Below, piece by piece: positions 47,006 to 58,779 of a stretch of 64,000 nt of DNA. Under the pieces are notes generated by a model. The model ran no database searches. It saw nothing but the letters and a program-made list of their open reading frames with translations, and was not told the origin of the DNA. This DNA is from Neisseria zalophi. GTDB lineage: Bacteria > Pseudomonadota > Gammaproteobacteria > Burkholderiales > Neisseriaceae. The DNA is taken from contig NZ_CP031700.1 of NCBI RefSeq assembly GCF_008807015.1, positions 2,071,014-2,135,013 on the forward strand, given 5' to 3'. Numbering within the stretch: the first letter of the stretch is position 1; each line of letters starts with the position of its first letter. Both the position numbers and the translations under genes were made by a program.

Positions 47006-48202
47006 ATGAACCCAACCATCAAAAGTACGGATAAAGCAGCACAACATATCCTACTGGAACAAAAAACCTTTCTACGCCGCCTCAATAGCTGGGACTGGGG
47101 CTTCGCCTTGATTATGACCATGGTGGCTGTATTCTCACAGCTTCACGTCGGCCATAATATGGATATCTACGAAATCGCCATTTTATGGATTAGTTGCGCG
47201 GCCTCTATTCTATTGGGTTGGTTTTTCAAACCACTACGTGTTTTTATTATTGCCAGCGTCTTTTTAGCTTATATCGGTGTGACCTTCTATAACGGAGACA
47301 TCGCACAAGCCGACCGTTTCGTTCTGAAATATTTCCTCAGCAGCCAATCGGCGATTATGTGGCAGTGCGCCAGCATATTTCTGGCCCTACTCTGTTATAT
47401 AGCAGGCGCGCTACTCACCCGTAAGAACCAAGCACCGACCAACACCCTATTGGGTATCGCCTCAAACCTCACTTGGATTTCGGCGCTGGCCGGCTTTACC
47501 GGCTTGCTCGTTCGCTGGCACGAAAGTTATCTGCTGCGCCCCGATGCCGGCCACATTCCCGTTTCCAATCTTTATGAAGTCTTTATCTTGTTTTTGGTGA
47601 TTACCGCGCTGATGTATCTCTATTACGAAAGCAAATTCGCCATCCAAAAACTCGGCGGCTTCGTATTGTCGTTTATGGCCGTCGTGGTGATATTTGTTTT
47701 ATGGTACAGCCTGTCACGCGAGGCGCATGCCATCCAACCGCTGATTCCCGCCCTACAATCTTGGTGGATGAAAATACACGTACCTGCCAACTTTATCGGC
47801 TACGGCGCATTCTGTATGTCTGCCATGCTCGGTATTGCCGAACTATTGGCTATCCGTAGTGAAACCGCCGGTAAAAAATCATGGCTACCCGAATCTCAAG
47901 CCATTGAAGAAGTGATGTATAAAGCAATTGCTGTCGGCTTTTTATTCTTCACCATCGCCACCATTCTCGGCGCACTCTGGGCAGCAGACGCATGGGGACG
48001 CTATTGGAGTTGGGATCCGAAAGAAACTTGGGCCTTTATCGTTTGGCTGAACTATGCCATTTGGCTGCACTTACGCCTGGTTGCCGGCTGGCGCGGCAAA
48101 GTATTGGCATGGTGGGCAGTTATCGGCCTATTTATTACCGCTTTCGCCTTTATCGGCGTGAATATGTTTTTAAGCGGTTTGCATTCTTACGGCGAACTCT
48201 AA
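47006..48202 (+). CDS. ccsA: Cytochrome c biogenesis protein CcsA (ResC)
   Basis: A 398-residue multi-span haem-handling protein, partner of ResB. The WWD haem-binding motif is clear: WGRYWSWDPKETWAFIVWLN. Conserved His residues occur in the flanking loops (VRWHESYLLRPD; the segment around KIHVPANFIGYGAF). Start at 47006, with ACGAGG upstream; an in-frame ATG at 46967 lacks a site. Forms an operon with resB. Confidence 0.94.
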   Translation: MNPTIKSTDKAAQHILLEQKTFLRRLNSWDWGFALIMTMVAVFSQLHVGHNMDIYEIAILWISCAASILLGWFFKPLRVFIIASVFLAYIGVTFYNGDIAQADRFVLKYFLSSQSAIMWQCASIFLALLCYIAGALLTRKNQAPTNTLLGIASNLTWISALAGFTGLLVRWHESYLLRPDAGHIPVSNLYEVFILFLVITALMYLYYESKFAIQKLGGFVLSFMAVVVIFVLWYSLSREAHAIQPLIPALQSWWMKIHVPANFIGYGAFCMSAMLGIAELLAIRSETAGKKSWLPESQAIEEVMYKAIAVGFLFFTIATILGALWAADAWGRYWSWDPKETWAFIVWLNYAIWLHLRLVAGWRGKVLAWWAVIGLFITAFAFIGVNMFLSGLHSYGEL

Positions 48203-48225
48203 TCATCCACTTAACTCATTAAAAG

Positions 48226-48255
48226 AGGCCGTCTGAAAGAATTTTCAGACGGCCT
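48226..48255. terminator. Inverted DUS pair after ccsA
   Basis: AGGCCGTCTGAA and TTCAGACGGCCT around six bases; ends the resB-ccsA transcript. Confidence 0.8.
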
Positions 48256-48429
48256 GTTTACTTTCCCTATAAATATAAAATATCTCCACCATACACCGGT
48301 AATATCTGATATATTTAAACAATTATCTGTACGGTTTGTTATTTTGAACCTTATAAAACAACCAAGCCGTCTGAAAATACTCATTCCGCGTTACAATAAA
48401 TAATACCTTTACCGCCCGCCCTGCTTTTT

Positions 48430-50145
48430 ATGTCTGTCAAAATCCGTACCCGTACTATCGATCAAACTGCCTGCCAAACCCTGATTCAAGCAGGTGCCGA
48501 TCCGCTACTGGCGCGTTTATGCGCCGCCCGCCATATCACCACACCGGCAGAGTTAGACGACAAACTTAACGCCCTACTGCCCTATCAAACCCTGAAAAAC
48601 TGTACCCAAGCCGCCGAAAGGCTGGCCGACGCCATTGAGCGCAAAGAAAAAATCCTGATTGTGGCCGACTATGATGCCGACGGCGCAACAGCCTGTACTG
48701 TCGGTGTAAAGGGCTTAAGCGCTATGGGTGCCAGGGTGGATTTTCTCGTTCCCAACCGTTTCGAACACGGTTACGGCCTCACCCCCGAACTGGCCGAAAT
48801 GGCCGCCGAACAAAATACCCAACTGCTGATTACGGTTGATAACGGTATTGCCAGCATAGCCGGCGTAGAACGGGCGCAACAGCTCGGTATTGATGTGATC
48901 ATTACCGACCACCATCTGCCCGCCGATACCGTACCAAGCTGTATTATTGTCAATCCCAACCAACAGGGCTGTACCTTTGCCAGTAAAAGCATGGCAGGGG
49001 TCGGTGTGATTTTTTATGTATTGATGGCATTGCGCGCCGAATTGAGACAACGCAGTTATTTCACCACCGCCCAAAATCCGCAACCCGGCCATCCCCAAGA
49101 ACCCAATCTGGCCGAATATCTGGACTTGGTCGCCCTCGGCACCATTGCCGATGTTGTTTCTCTCGACCACAATAACCGCATTCTGGTGTCGCAAGGCCTC
49201 AAACGCATCCGTGCCGGCAAAATGCGCCCCGGTATCCGCGCTCTGTTTGAAATCGCACGGCGCGACTGGCGTAAAGCGCAACCGTTCGATATGGGCTTTG
49301 CCCTCGGCCCGCGCATCAATGCCGCCGGCAGGTTGGATGATATGTCGGTCGGCATTGCCTGCCTGTTGGCAGACAATATTGAAGAGGGTCAAAGCCTTGC
49401 CGCCCGTTTGAACGATTTAAATATCGAGCGGCGTGAAATCGAGCAATCCATGTTGCAAGACGCCATCAATGGTTTTCCGGACACCCTGCCGCCGGAACAA
49501 ACCACTCTAGTGGCTTACCGCAATGATTTCCATCAGGGGGTGGTCGGTATTGTCGCCAGCCGTCTGAAAGACCGTTTCTACCGCCCAACCATTGTCTTCG
49601 CCCCTGCCGGCGACGGTGAGGTTCGCGGTTCCGGCCGTTCCATTCCCGGACTACACCTGCGCGACGCACTTGATTTGGTATCGAAACGCCACCCCGATCT
49701 GATACTCAAATTCGGCGGACATGCCATGGCGGCCGGTTTAAGCATACATGCCGACAATATCCCTGCTTTTCAGACGGCCTTTGAACAAACAGTGAGCAGC
49801 CTACTGTGCGCGGATGATTTATCCCAAACCTACCTGACCGACGGCAGCCTGCCCGCTGCCGATATTACCCTCGCCCACGCCCAACACCTTGCCCGCCAAG
49901 TGTGGGGACAAGGATTCGCCCCCCCGAGTTTTACCGACGAATTCGCCGTTATCCGTCAACAGGCGATGGGGGTAAACCATAAAAAAGTATGGCTGCAAAA
50001 AGACGGTCATGAGTTTGAGGCTATGTTTTGGCGTTGTACAGAAGAAATCCCACCCAAAATACGCACGGTTTACCGCCCTGTCGCCAATGAATGGCGCAAC
50101 AATATCGAACTGCAACTTTATATCGACTATTGGGAAGCTGCTTAA
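48430..50145 (+). CDS. recJ: Single-strand DNA exonuclease RecJ
   Basis: A 571-residue 5'-3' exonuclease of the DHH family used in recombination and mismatch repair. Manganese motifs: VADYDADGATACTVG, TVDNGIAS, and ITDHHLPADTVPSC; the DHHA1 part has KFGGHAMAAGLSIH and GSGRSIPGLHLRDAL. Two DUS copies are read in frame (near 49558 and 49770). Length is usual. No partner gene nearby. Confidence 0.95.
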   Translation: MSVKIRTRTIDQTACQTLIQAGADPLLARLCAARHITTPAELDDKLNALLPYQTLKNCTQAAERLADAIERKEKILIVADYDADGATACTVGVKGLSAMGARVDFLVPNRFEHGYGLTPELAEMAAEQNTQLLITVDNGIASIAGVERAQQLGIDVIITDHHLPADTVPSCIIVNPNQQGCTFASKSMAGVGVIFYVLMALRAELRQRSYFTTAQNPQPGHPQEPNLAEYLDLVALGTIADVVSLDHNNRILVSQGLKRIRAGKMRPGIRALFEIARRDWRKAQPFDMGFALGPRINAAGRLDDMSVGIACLLADNIEEGQSLAARLNDLNIERREIEQSMLQDAINGFPDTLPPEQTTLVAYRNDFHQGVVGIVASRLKDRFYRPTIVFAPAGDGEVRGSGRSIPGLHLRDALDLVSKRHPDLILKFGGHAMAAGLSIHADNIPAFQTAFEQTVSSLLCADDLSQTYLTDGSLPAADITLAHAQHLARQVWGQGFAPPSFTDEFAVIRQQAMGVNHKKVWLQKDGHEFEAMFWRCTEEIPPKIRTVYRPVANEWRNNIELQLYIDYWEAA

Positions 50146-50224
50146 AGCATCTTGTAAAAAAGACTTATTGCCCATATAGTGGAAGAATACTTTGCACAAC
50201 CCTAAAACAGGACAAGCCAATATT

Positions 50225-50491
50225 ATGCAACACGTTAAAATGTATACCGGCCCCTACTGCCCTTATTGCACTATGGCTAAAAAACTTTTAAATCAGCAAG
50301 GTGTGACCGATATCGAAGAAATCCGTATCGACCAAAACCCTGAAGATTTCAACGAAATGCAGCAAATCACAGGCCAACGAACCGTGCCGCAAATTTTTAT
50401 CGGTGAAACCCATGTCGGTGGCTTTACCGACTTACACAAGCTACACCAGCAAGGCGAACTACAAAGCCTGCTGGACGGCGAGAAAGAATAA
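50225..50491 (+). CDS. grxC: Glutaredoxin 3
   Basis: An 88-residue dithiol glutaredoxin. Active site CPYC in YTGPYCPYCTMAKKLL, cis-Pro in RTVPQIFIGETHVGG, and the GGFTDL glutathione contact. Start at 50225 (MQHVKMY); the frame runs 11 codons further up without a ribosome site. secB follows after 53 bases, the same grxC-secB order as in E. coli. Confidence 0.95.
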   Translation: MQHVKMYTGPYCPYCTMAKKLLNQQGVTDIEEIRIDQNPEDFNEMQQITGQRTVPQIFIGETHVGGFTDLHKLHQQGELQSLLDGEKE

Positions 50492-50544
50492 AACTTCCCT
50501 TCCCGCTGCCCCGGCAGCACAATTTTTAGAAAGAAAGCGTAATC

Positions 50545-50979
50545 ATGAGTGAAGAACGCCAACCTGTATTCAGCATTGAAAAACTGTATGTAAAAGATAT
50601 GTCTTTAGAAGTGCCGCACGCACCTAAAGTCTTTTTGGAACAAGGCGAGCCGGAAGTCGATATGCGTGTCGCTACCGACAGCCAACAACTCGAAGAAGGC
50701 TTCCATGAAGTCACCGTGACCGTGACCGTGACCGCCAAACTGGAAAACGATCGAGTAATGTTCCTCAATGAAGTATCGCAAAGCGGCATTTTCCGTTTGG
50801 AAAATATTCCTGAAGAAGATGTGAAATTACTGTTGGCCGTAGCCTGCCCGAATATTCTCTTCCCATACGCACGCGAAGCGATTTCTTCAACCATCAGCCG
50901 CGCCGGTTTCCCGCCCGTATTGTTGGCACCGATTAACTTCGAAGCCATGTACCAGCAATCACAAGAAGGCAACGCTTAA
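50545..50979 (+). CDS. secB: Protein-export chaperone SecB
   Basis: 144 residues. It keeps exported proteins unfolded and hands them to SecA. It begins with an acidic stretch, has [28 protein letters not shown] (encoded by a short hexamer repeat), [11 protein letters not shown] and [20 protein letters not shown], all typical. Co-directional with grxC. Confidence 0.96.
   Translation: MSEERQPVFSIEKLYVKDMSLEVPHAPKVFLEQGEPEVDMRVATDSQQLEEGFHEVTVTVTVTAKLENDRVMFLNEVSQSGIFRLENIPEEDVKLLLAVACPNILFPYAREAISSTISRAGFPPVLLAPINFEAMYQQSQEGNA
50710..50733 (+). repeat. Hexamer repeat inside secB
   Basis: GTCACC followed by three GTGACC units, coding the VTVTVT strand. In frame, so changes in copy number would add or remove two residues rather than shift the frame. 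Confidence 0.8.
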
Positions 50980-51001
50980 GCCGTTGAGTTCTTTGATATA
51001 T

Positions 51002-51036
51002 AACAGGCCGTCTGAATATTTTTCAGACGGCCTGTT
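51002..51036. terminator. Inverted DUS pair after secB
   Basis: AACAGGCCGTCTGAA and TTCAGACGGCCTGTT, the pairing extending beyond the DUS cores on both sides. Confidence 0.8.
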
Positions 51037-51222
51037 TATCCATAAACATCGGCATCATTTCAATTTTATAGCGATGCGGATACACAGCCAAACCACCCAT
51101 ATCATCGGGCTTATTTCCAATAATTCCCCCCTGTATCACAACCTAAATCGGACTTTCCTTTAAAAAGCACCGAAACACCATTAAAATACAGCCTCTGATG
51201 ATTGAATAAAACGGCATACCAC

Positions 51223-52641
51223 GTGAAAATATTAATACTCGGCAGCGGACAAGTCGGCTCCACCGTCGCCAACAACCTCGCCTCCATTCCCGCCAACGAT
51301 GTCACCATTATTGATATAGACGAACACGCCTTACACAATATGGCCAGCCGCTTGGATGTTCAAACCGTATTAGGAAACGGCGCTTCGCCTATGGTATTGG
51401 CACAAGCAGGTGCGGCCGATGCCGATTTGCTTCTGGCATTGACCCGTAACGACGAAACCAATATTGTCGCCTGCAAATTGGCGGCCGATCTATTTAATAT
51501 CCCCAGCCGTATCGCCCGCGTGCGCTCTACTGACTATCTGGAATATCAAACCGAAAACCCGATTACCGACAAAGATAAAGAGCAAAACAACAGCCTGGCC
51601 TGTTTCGACATTACCGAATCCATCAGCCCCGAACAATTGGTAACCGAACGGCTTATCGGCTTAATCAACTACACCAGTGCATTGCAAGTATTACGTTTTG
51701 CCGACGATAAAGCACGCATGGTTATCGTACAGGCGCACAAAAGTGGTTTGCTGGTCGGCAAAGAAATTTCTCAGATTAACCTTCACCTCCCCGAAGGAGC
51801 CGATTGTCAGATTTGCGCAATTTACCGTAACAACCATCTGATTGTTCCTTCCGCCCAAACCGTGATTATTGAAGGCGATGAAGTATTCTTTGTTGCAGCA
51901 AGCGAAAACGTGGCCGTTATTATGCGCGAGTTGCGGCCGAAAGAGCAGCAAAACCGCCGTATTATGATCGCCGGTGGCGGTAATATCGGCTACCGTTTGG
52001 CCAAACAGCTAGAAAATCAATACGATATCAAAATCGTTGAATACAGCACCAACCGTGCCGCATGGTTAGCCGAAAATCTTGATACCTCTTTGGTGCTACA
52101 AGGTTCCGCTTCGGATGAAGCCTTGCTCGAAGCAGAATATATTGATGAAATCGACGTATTCTGCGCCCTCACCAACGACGATGAAAACAATATTATGTCG
52201 AGCCTGTTGGCCAAAAACCTTGGTGCCAAAAGGGTGATTTCGATTGTGAACCGTTCCAGCTACGTTGATTTATTGGAAGGCAATAAAATCGATATCGTTG
52301 TTTCGCCCCACTTGGTAACCATCGGCTCGATATTGGCCTATATCCGGCGCGGCGACGTAGTAGCCGTCCACCCCTTGCGCCGCGGCACGGCCGAAGCTAT
52401 CGAAGCCGTTGTACACGGCGATAAAAACACCTCCGCCCTAGTCGGCAGGCGCGTTTCAGAAGTCAAATGGCCGTCCGGCTGCCATGTCACCGCCATCGTG
52501 CGGGGCGACGAAGTGATTATGGGACACAAAGAAGATGCCGTCATAGAAGCCGACGACCATATTATCTTCTTCGTTTCCCGCCGCCGTGTCGTGCGTGAAT
52601 TGGAAAAACTGATTGAAGTCAAAATGGGCTTCTTCGGCTAA
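51223..52641 (+). CDS. trkA: Trk potassium uptake regulator TrkA, GTG start
   Basis: About 472 residues, two tandem RCK (TrkA-N plus TrkA-C) units. The first nucleotide fold starts [20 protein letters not shown] with DIDEHAL closing the second strand; the second starts [20 protein letters not shown]. Both TrkA-C modules follow their Rossmann folds. The family starts exactly at this KILILG, so I place the start on GTG at 51223; a TTG at 51202 is the only other option and neither has a strong ribosome site. Gates TrkH (41.8 kb). Confidence 0.93.
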   Translation: MKILILGSGQVGSTVANNLASIPANDVTIIDIDEHALHNMASRLDVQTVLGNGASPMVLAQAGAADADLLLALTRNDETNIVACKLAADLFNIPSRIARVRSTDYLEYQTENPITDKDKEQNNSLACFDITESISPEQLVTERLIGLINYTSALQVLRFADDKARMVIVQAHKSGLLVGKEISQINLHLPEGADCQICAIYRNNHLIVPSAQTVIIEGDEVFFVAASENVAVIMRELRPKEQQNRRIMIAGGGNIGYRLAKQLENQYDIKIVEYSTNRAAWLAENLDTSLVLQGSASDEALLEAEYIDEIDVFCALTNDDENNIMSSLLAKNLGAKRVISIVNRSSYVDLLEGNKIDIVVSPHLVTIGSILAYIRRGDVVAVHPLRRGTAEAIEAVVHGDKNTSALVGRRVSEVKWPSGCHVTAIVRGDEVIMGHKEDAVIEADDHIIFFVSRRRVVRELEKLIEVKMGFFG

Positions 52642-52660
52642 TCCGGCTATTTAAATACTT

Positions 52661-52689
52661 AGGCCGTCTGAAACTTTTTCAGACGGCCT
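52661..52689. terminator. Inverted DUS pair after trkA
   Basis: AGGCCGTCTGAAA and TTTCAGACGGCCT, 20 bases after the stop. Confidence 0.8.
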
Positions 52690-52739
52690 CCCCAAATATA
52701 AAAAGCGTTCCCACTCGGAACTATAGAAAGCTGAAAAAT

Positions 52740-53357
52740 ATGGTCAGAACCAAAATATGCGGTTTCACCCGCCCCGAAGATGCCCGCGCAGCAGCGGAAT
52801 TAGGGGTGGATGCTATCGGTTTGGTGTTTTACGACAAAAGCAAAAGGGCTGTTAACATTCAACAAGCACAAGCCGTTGTTCAAGCCCTGCCGCCGTTTGT
52901 GAGCGTGGTCGGCTTATTTGTGAATGAAAGTGCCGAACGTATCAACGATATTCTGGCGCAAGTTCACATTGATATTATTCAGTTTCACGGCGATGAAACA
53001 CCCGAATTTTGCCGTGGTTTCAGACGGCCTTATATCAAAGCCGTACGCGTACAGGATACCGCAGGTATTACCGCTGCCATCGAGCAATTTGCCGATGCCC
53101 GCGCGGTTTTATTCGATGCCTATGTCGATGGCGAATACGGCGGCACCGGACACCGCTTCGATTGGCAGATGCTGCCCGCAACCCTATCCGGGCACTGGGT
53201 GCTTTCCGGCGGGCTCACCCCCGAGAATACCGCCGCCGCAATTGCCCTCACCGGCGCAACGGCTATTGATGTTTCCAGCGGCGTAGAAAGTACCCCCGGT
53301 ATCAAGTGCCCGCAAAAAATGGCTGCATTTTTACAGGCCGCCCGTGCTGCAAAATAA
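52740..53357 (+). CDS. trpF: Phosphoribosylanthranilate isomerase
   Basis: A 205-residue TIM barrel for step three of tryptophan synthesis. Active-site pieces: the N-terminal [11 protein letters not shown] with the catalytic Cys, [11 protein letters not shown], the Asp in [24 protein letters not shown] and [16 protein letters not shown] is read in frame near 53020. Stand-alone form, not fused to trpC. trpB follows after 185 bases behind a DUS-pair terminator. Confidence 0.95.
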   Translation: MVRTKICGFTRPEDARAAAELGVDAIGLVFYDKSKRAVNIQQAQAVVQALPPFVSVVGLFVNESAERINDILAQVHIDIIQFHGDETPEFCRGFRRPYIKAVRVQDTAGITAAIEQFADARAVLFDAYVDGEYGGTGHRFDWQMLPATLSGHWVLSGGLTPENTAAAIALTGATAIDVSSGVESTPGIKCPQKMAAFLQAARAAK

Positions 53358-53381
53358 CCGGCATTGCCCCATAAATGCCAA

Positions 53382-53408
53382 AGCCGTCTGAAGCAGTTTC
53401 AGACGGCC
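53382..53408. terminator. Inverted DUS pair between trpF and trpB
   Basis: AGCCGTCTGAA and TTCAGACGGCC with a short loop. Implies trpB has its own promoter; a further inverse DUS lies near 53489. Confidence 0.75.
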
Positions 53409-53542
53409 TAAACCATCAAAACAGCCGCCGTTTGACTATCAAAACAAATATAACCGACAACAGTGAAGCTGCTAAAATATAAATCTTTTCAGACGGCCTG
53501 CCGTCTCCCAACACCGCTACCCCAATCACGAAGGATTGTTTT

Positions 53543-54745
53543 ATGCAAAATTACCACTTCCCAGACCAACAAGGCTTTTTCGGCGAACACGGCGGTATTT
53601 ATGTGTCCGAAACCCTGATTCCCGCGTTAAAAGAATTAGCGCAGGCTTATCAGGAAGCCAAAAACGATCCCGCCTTTTGGGCAGCATTCCATCATGATTT
53701 AAAGCATTATGTCGGCCGTCCCAGCCCCGTTTACCACGCCGAACGCCTCAGCCAAAAACTCGGCGGCGCACAAATCTGGCTCAAGCGTGAAGACCTCAAC
53801 CACACCGGTGCGCACAAAGTCAACAACACCATCGGGCAGGCGCTGTTAGCCAAACGCATGGGCAAAAAACGCGTGATTGCGGAAACCGGTGCCGGCCAGC
53901 ACGGAGTCGCCACTGCCACCGTTGCCGCCCGCTTCGGTATGGAATGTCATGTTTACATGGGTGCCGACGATATCCAACGCCAAGCCCCCAATGTATTCCG
54001 TATGAAACTGCTCGGTGCCAACGTTATCGGCGTAGAAAGTGGTTCGCGCACATTGAAAGACGCCATGAATGAAGCCATGCGCGAATGGGTCGCCCGTGTG
54101 GATGACACCTTCTATATTATCGGCACCGCCGCAGGCCCCGCGCCCTACCCCGAAATGGTGCGCGACTTCCAATGCGTGATCGGCAATGAAGCCAAAACCC
54201 AAATGCTCGAAGCCATCGGCAGACAACCTGATATTGCCGTTGCCTGTGTTGGCGGCGGTTCCAACGCCATCGGCCTGTTCCACCCTTATATAGCGGAAAC
54301 CGGCGTGCGCTTAGTCGGTGTAGAAGCCGGCGGACTCGGCATCGACACCACCGAACATGCCGCCCCCATCAGCAGCAAAGCCCCTATCGGCGTCCTCCAC
54401 GGTTTCCGCAGCTATCTGATGCAGGATGAACACGGCCAAGTAGTCGGCACCCATTCCGTATCCGCCGGTTTGGATTATCCCGGCATCGGCCCCGAACATA
54501 GCCACCTTGCCGATATCGGCCGCGCCGAATACTACGCCGCCAATGATGATGCCGCACTGGAAGCTTTTGATTTATTGTGCCGCTACGAAGGCATTATCCC
54601 CGCCCTAGAATCCAGCCATGCTTTGGCTTGGGCTGTTGCCGAAGCGCCGAAAATGCAAAAAGACCAAGTGATTTTGGTCAACTTATCCGGCCGCGGTGAT
54701 AAAGACATTAATACCGTTGCGAAACTAAAAGGTATTGAATTGTAA
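53543..54745 (+). CDS. trpB: Tryptophan synthase beta subunit
   Basis: 400 residues, PLP enzyme joining indole and serine. The PLP lysine lies in [10 protein letters not shown]; other marks are the N-terminal [26 protein letters not shown], the phosphate loop [10 protein letters not shown] and [10 protein letters not shown]. Usually trpA follows at once, but here the next gene is purA on the other strand, so the alpha subunit is encoded elsewhere. Confidence 0.97.
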   Translation: MQNYHFPDQQGFFGEHGGIYVSETLIPALKELAQAYQEAKNDPAFWAAFHHDLKHYVGRPSPVYHAERLSQKLGGAQIWLKREDLNHTGAHKVNNTIGQALLAKRMGKKRVIAETGAGQHGVATATVAARFGMECHVYMGADDIQRQAPNVFRMKLLGANVIGVESGSRTLKDAMNEAMREWVARVDDTFYIIGTAAGPAPYPEMVRDFQCVIGNEAKTQMLEAIGRQPDIAVACVGGGSNAIGLFHPYIAETGVRLVGVEAGGLGIDTTEHAAPISSKAPIGVLHGFRSYLMQDEHGQVVGTHSVSAGLDYPGIGPEHSHLADIGRAEYYAANDDAALEAFDLLCRYEGIIPALESSHALAWAVAEAPKMQKDQVILVNLSGRGDKDINTVAKLKGIEL

Positions 54746-54760
54746 ATAATTTCAATCAAC

Positions 54761-54792
54761 AAGGCCGTCTGAAAATATTTTCAGACGGCCTT
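54761..54792. terminator. Inverted DUS pair between trpB and purA
   Basis: AAGGCCGTCTGAAAAT and ATTTTCAGACGGCCTT, convergent genes on both sides. Confidence 0.85.
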
Positions 54793-54819
54793 TTATATTG
54801 AAACTACTCAGATAACCAA

Positions 54820-57287
<2,468 letters not shown>

Positions 57288-57476
57288 GAGACTCTTTCCG
57301 TAAGCATGAGGAAGGCTGCTTAACTTAAAATCGGGCAAAATTTAAACAATTCTGCGGAGAACCTGATTTTAATTCAAACAGCCCCGTACAGCAGACAAAT
57401 CTGCCATGTGATGATTAAAATCAGACTTTAACATAAAACAACAAATTCGTGCAGCCTGTTTTGAACACATCAGAAT

Positions 57477-57493
57477 AAAGGCCGTCTGAATAG
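57477..57493 (-). repeat. Left half of a DUS-pair terminator split by the IS
   Basis: AAAGGCCGTCTGAA then TAG. The matching arm lies beyond the insertion at 58742-58756. Without the element the two would form a normal DUS-pair terminator downstream of lldD. Confidence 0.8.
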
Positions 57494-57533
57494 TGATCTG
57501 ACCCCCAAATCTTGGACAAACATAAAAGCCTTT

Positions 57534-58357
57534 TCAGGCTGCCTTTTCGAGCTGGGTTCTGTATGCCACAGGACTCAGCTTTTTCAATTTCAAACTACAT
57601 CTGTCATGATTGTAGTATCGTATATAGTCATCTATTGTCTGCATCAGCTCTGTTGTCGAAACTTTGCCTTCCTGATAAAAGCATTCCGTCTTCAGTATCG
57701 CAAAGAAGCTTTCCATCGGTGCATTGTCCCAACAATTGCCTTTACGCGACATACTTTTCACTATGCCGTGTTCTGCCAACGTGCGGCGGTAGGCTTCCGT
57801 ACGGTACAGCACACCTTGATCGGAATGCAGCAGCACTTTATCTGCCTTTGTCAGTTTGCAGACCGCATCATTCAGCATTCTTTCCACCATCTCGCTGTTC
57901 GGGCGGCGGCTCATCGCATAAGCGACGATTTCGCGGTTAAATACATCCAATATCGGTGACAGATACAGTTTGCCATTGCTGCACTTGAATTCGGTGGCAT
58001 CCGTCAGCCATTTCTCATTGGGCTTTTGCGCCTCAAAGCGGCGGTTCAGAATATTATCCGACGGTTCGCCCATTGCCGGATGGCGGTAGGCTTTTTTCGG
58101 ACGCACTTTGGCTTTCAATTGCAACAGTTTCATCAAACGGATAACCTTTTTCTTATTCCATGACAAAGTGGCGGCAATCCGCCTGTATCCGTAACGCCCT
58201 TGATGGCGGGCATAAACTTCGGCAACGGCGGCTTTGTCCTGTTCGTCCGGGTCGGGACGGCCGTGGTGGTAATAAAAGCTGCTTTTGGGCAGTGCAGCAC
58301 TGTGCAGCAGGTATTTAAGCGGATGTTTTGCCCTCAGTGCTTGGACGGCTTCGCTTT
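57534..58357 (-). CDS. IS3 transposase OrfB (catalytic, by -1 frameshift)
   Basis: About 274 codons, open from the frameshift site. An HTH_21-like region (VYARHQGRYGYRRIA) precedes the DDE integrase core: WLTDATEFKC (first Asp), LLHSDQGVLYR (second Asp) and NCWDNAPMESFFAILK (Glu). Made as an OrfAB fusion by a -1 slip at six A (58355-58360 on this strand). The last codons and stop form AGGCAGCCTGAA, a Kingella-type DUS. A start inside the frame is also possible for free OrfB. Confidence 0.9.
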
Positions 58358-58681
58358 TTTGGCGACCGCTTCTTTCTGCCTGAGGGCTTTTAATTCCTTT
58401 AGATAGTCGTTCTCCGCCCGCATATAGCGCAACTCTTCGATTAGTTCCGCCTGTGTTTTTTCGTGGTCGGGTTTATCGACGATAAAGGGGTTTTTGCGTT
58501 TGATGATCATAATGGCCTGCGGATGCTCAAGTGCGCGGATGCCGCCTTGGTTGTATGCGGCTATCCAACGGCGTAAATGGGTACGGGAAATATTAAAGTG
58601 ATCGGCAGTACGCTGTTGGCTGCGTACGCGCTGATAATATTGCACGGCTTGGTATTTAAAGTCTAATGTATATTTGCTCAT
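58334..58681 (-). CDS. IS3 transposase OrfA (HTH protein)
   Basis: 115 residues from Met at 58681 (MSKYTLDFKYQAVQYY). Helix-turn-helix segment RTADHFNISRTHLRRWIAAY, then a leucine-zipper-like helix (LIEELRYMRAENDYLKELKAL), as in IS3-family OrfA. It binds the element ends and, when fused by frameshift to OrfB, forms the transposase. The frame can be read further upstream to 58738, but that part covers the right inverted repeat. Confidence 0.9.
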   Translation of the reverse strand: MSKYTLDFKYQAVQYYQRVRSQQRTADHFNISRTHLRRWIAAYNQGGIRALEHPQAIMIIKRKNPFIVDKPDHEKTQAELIEELRYMRAENDYLKELKALRQKEAVAKKAKPSKH

Positions 58682-58737
58682 AAGAAAACTGCACCTTAAT
58701 GGGTTGGAGGAGTGTCCAACTTTTGGGGTGCAGTTCA

Positions 58738-58756
58738 TAGGTTTCAGACGGCCTTT
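58738..58756 (-). repeat. Right half of the DUS-pair terminator split by the IS
   Basis: TAG, G, then TTTCAGACGGCCTTT. It follows the lldD stop by about 25 bases on the minus strand and lost its partner arm through the insertion. Confidence 0.8.
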
Positions 58757-58779
58757 TCAATATGCTTGAATCTACGATA

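Larger units (their letters stand above)
57494..58737 (-). mobile_element. IS3-family insertion sequence (1,244 bp, apparently intact)
   Basis: Ends are 25-bp imperfect inverted repeats at 57494-57518 and 58713-58737, both starting TGA and ending in a TTGGACA string, with 19 of 25 positions shared. A 3-bp target duplication TAG flanks it (57491-57493 and 58738-58740). It holds orfA and orfB in overlapping frames with an A6 slip site, as in IS3-family (IS150-like) elements. All catalytic motifs are present and no stop interrupts either frame. The name cannot be given without a database comparison. Confidence 0.92.

Noticed and set aside
48715-49392. 225-codon minus-strand frame within recJ
   Set aside because: Opposite a complete recJ with all motifs; GC-rich antisense frames are often open.
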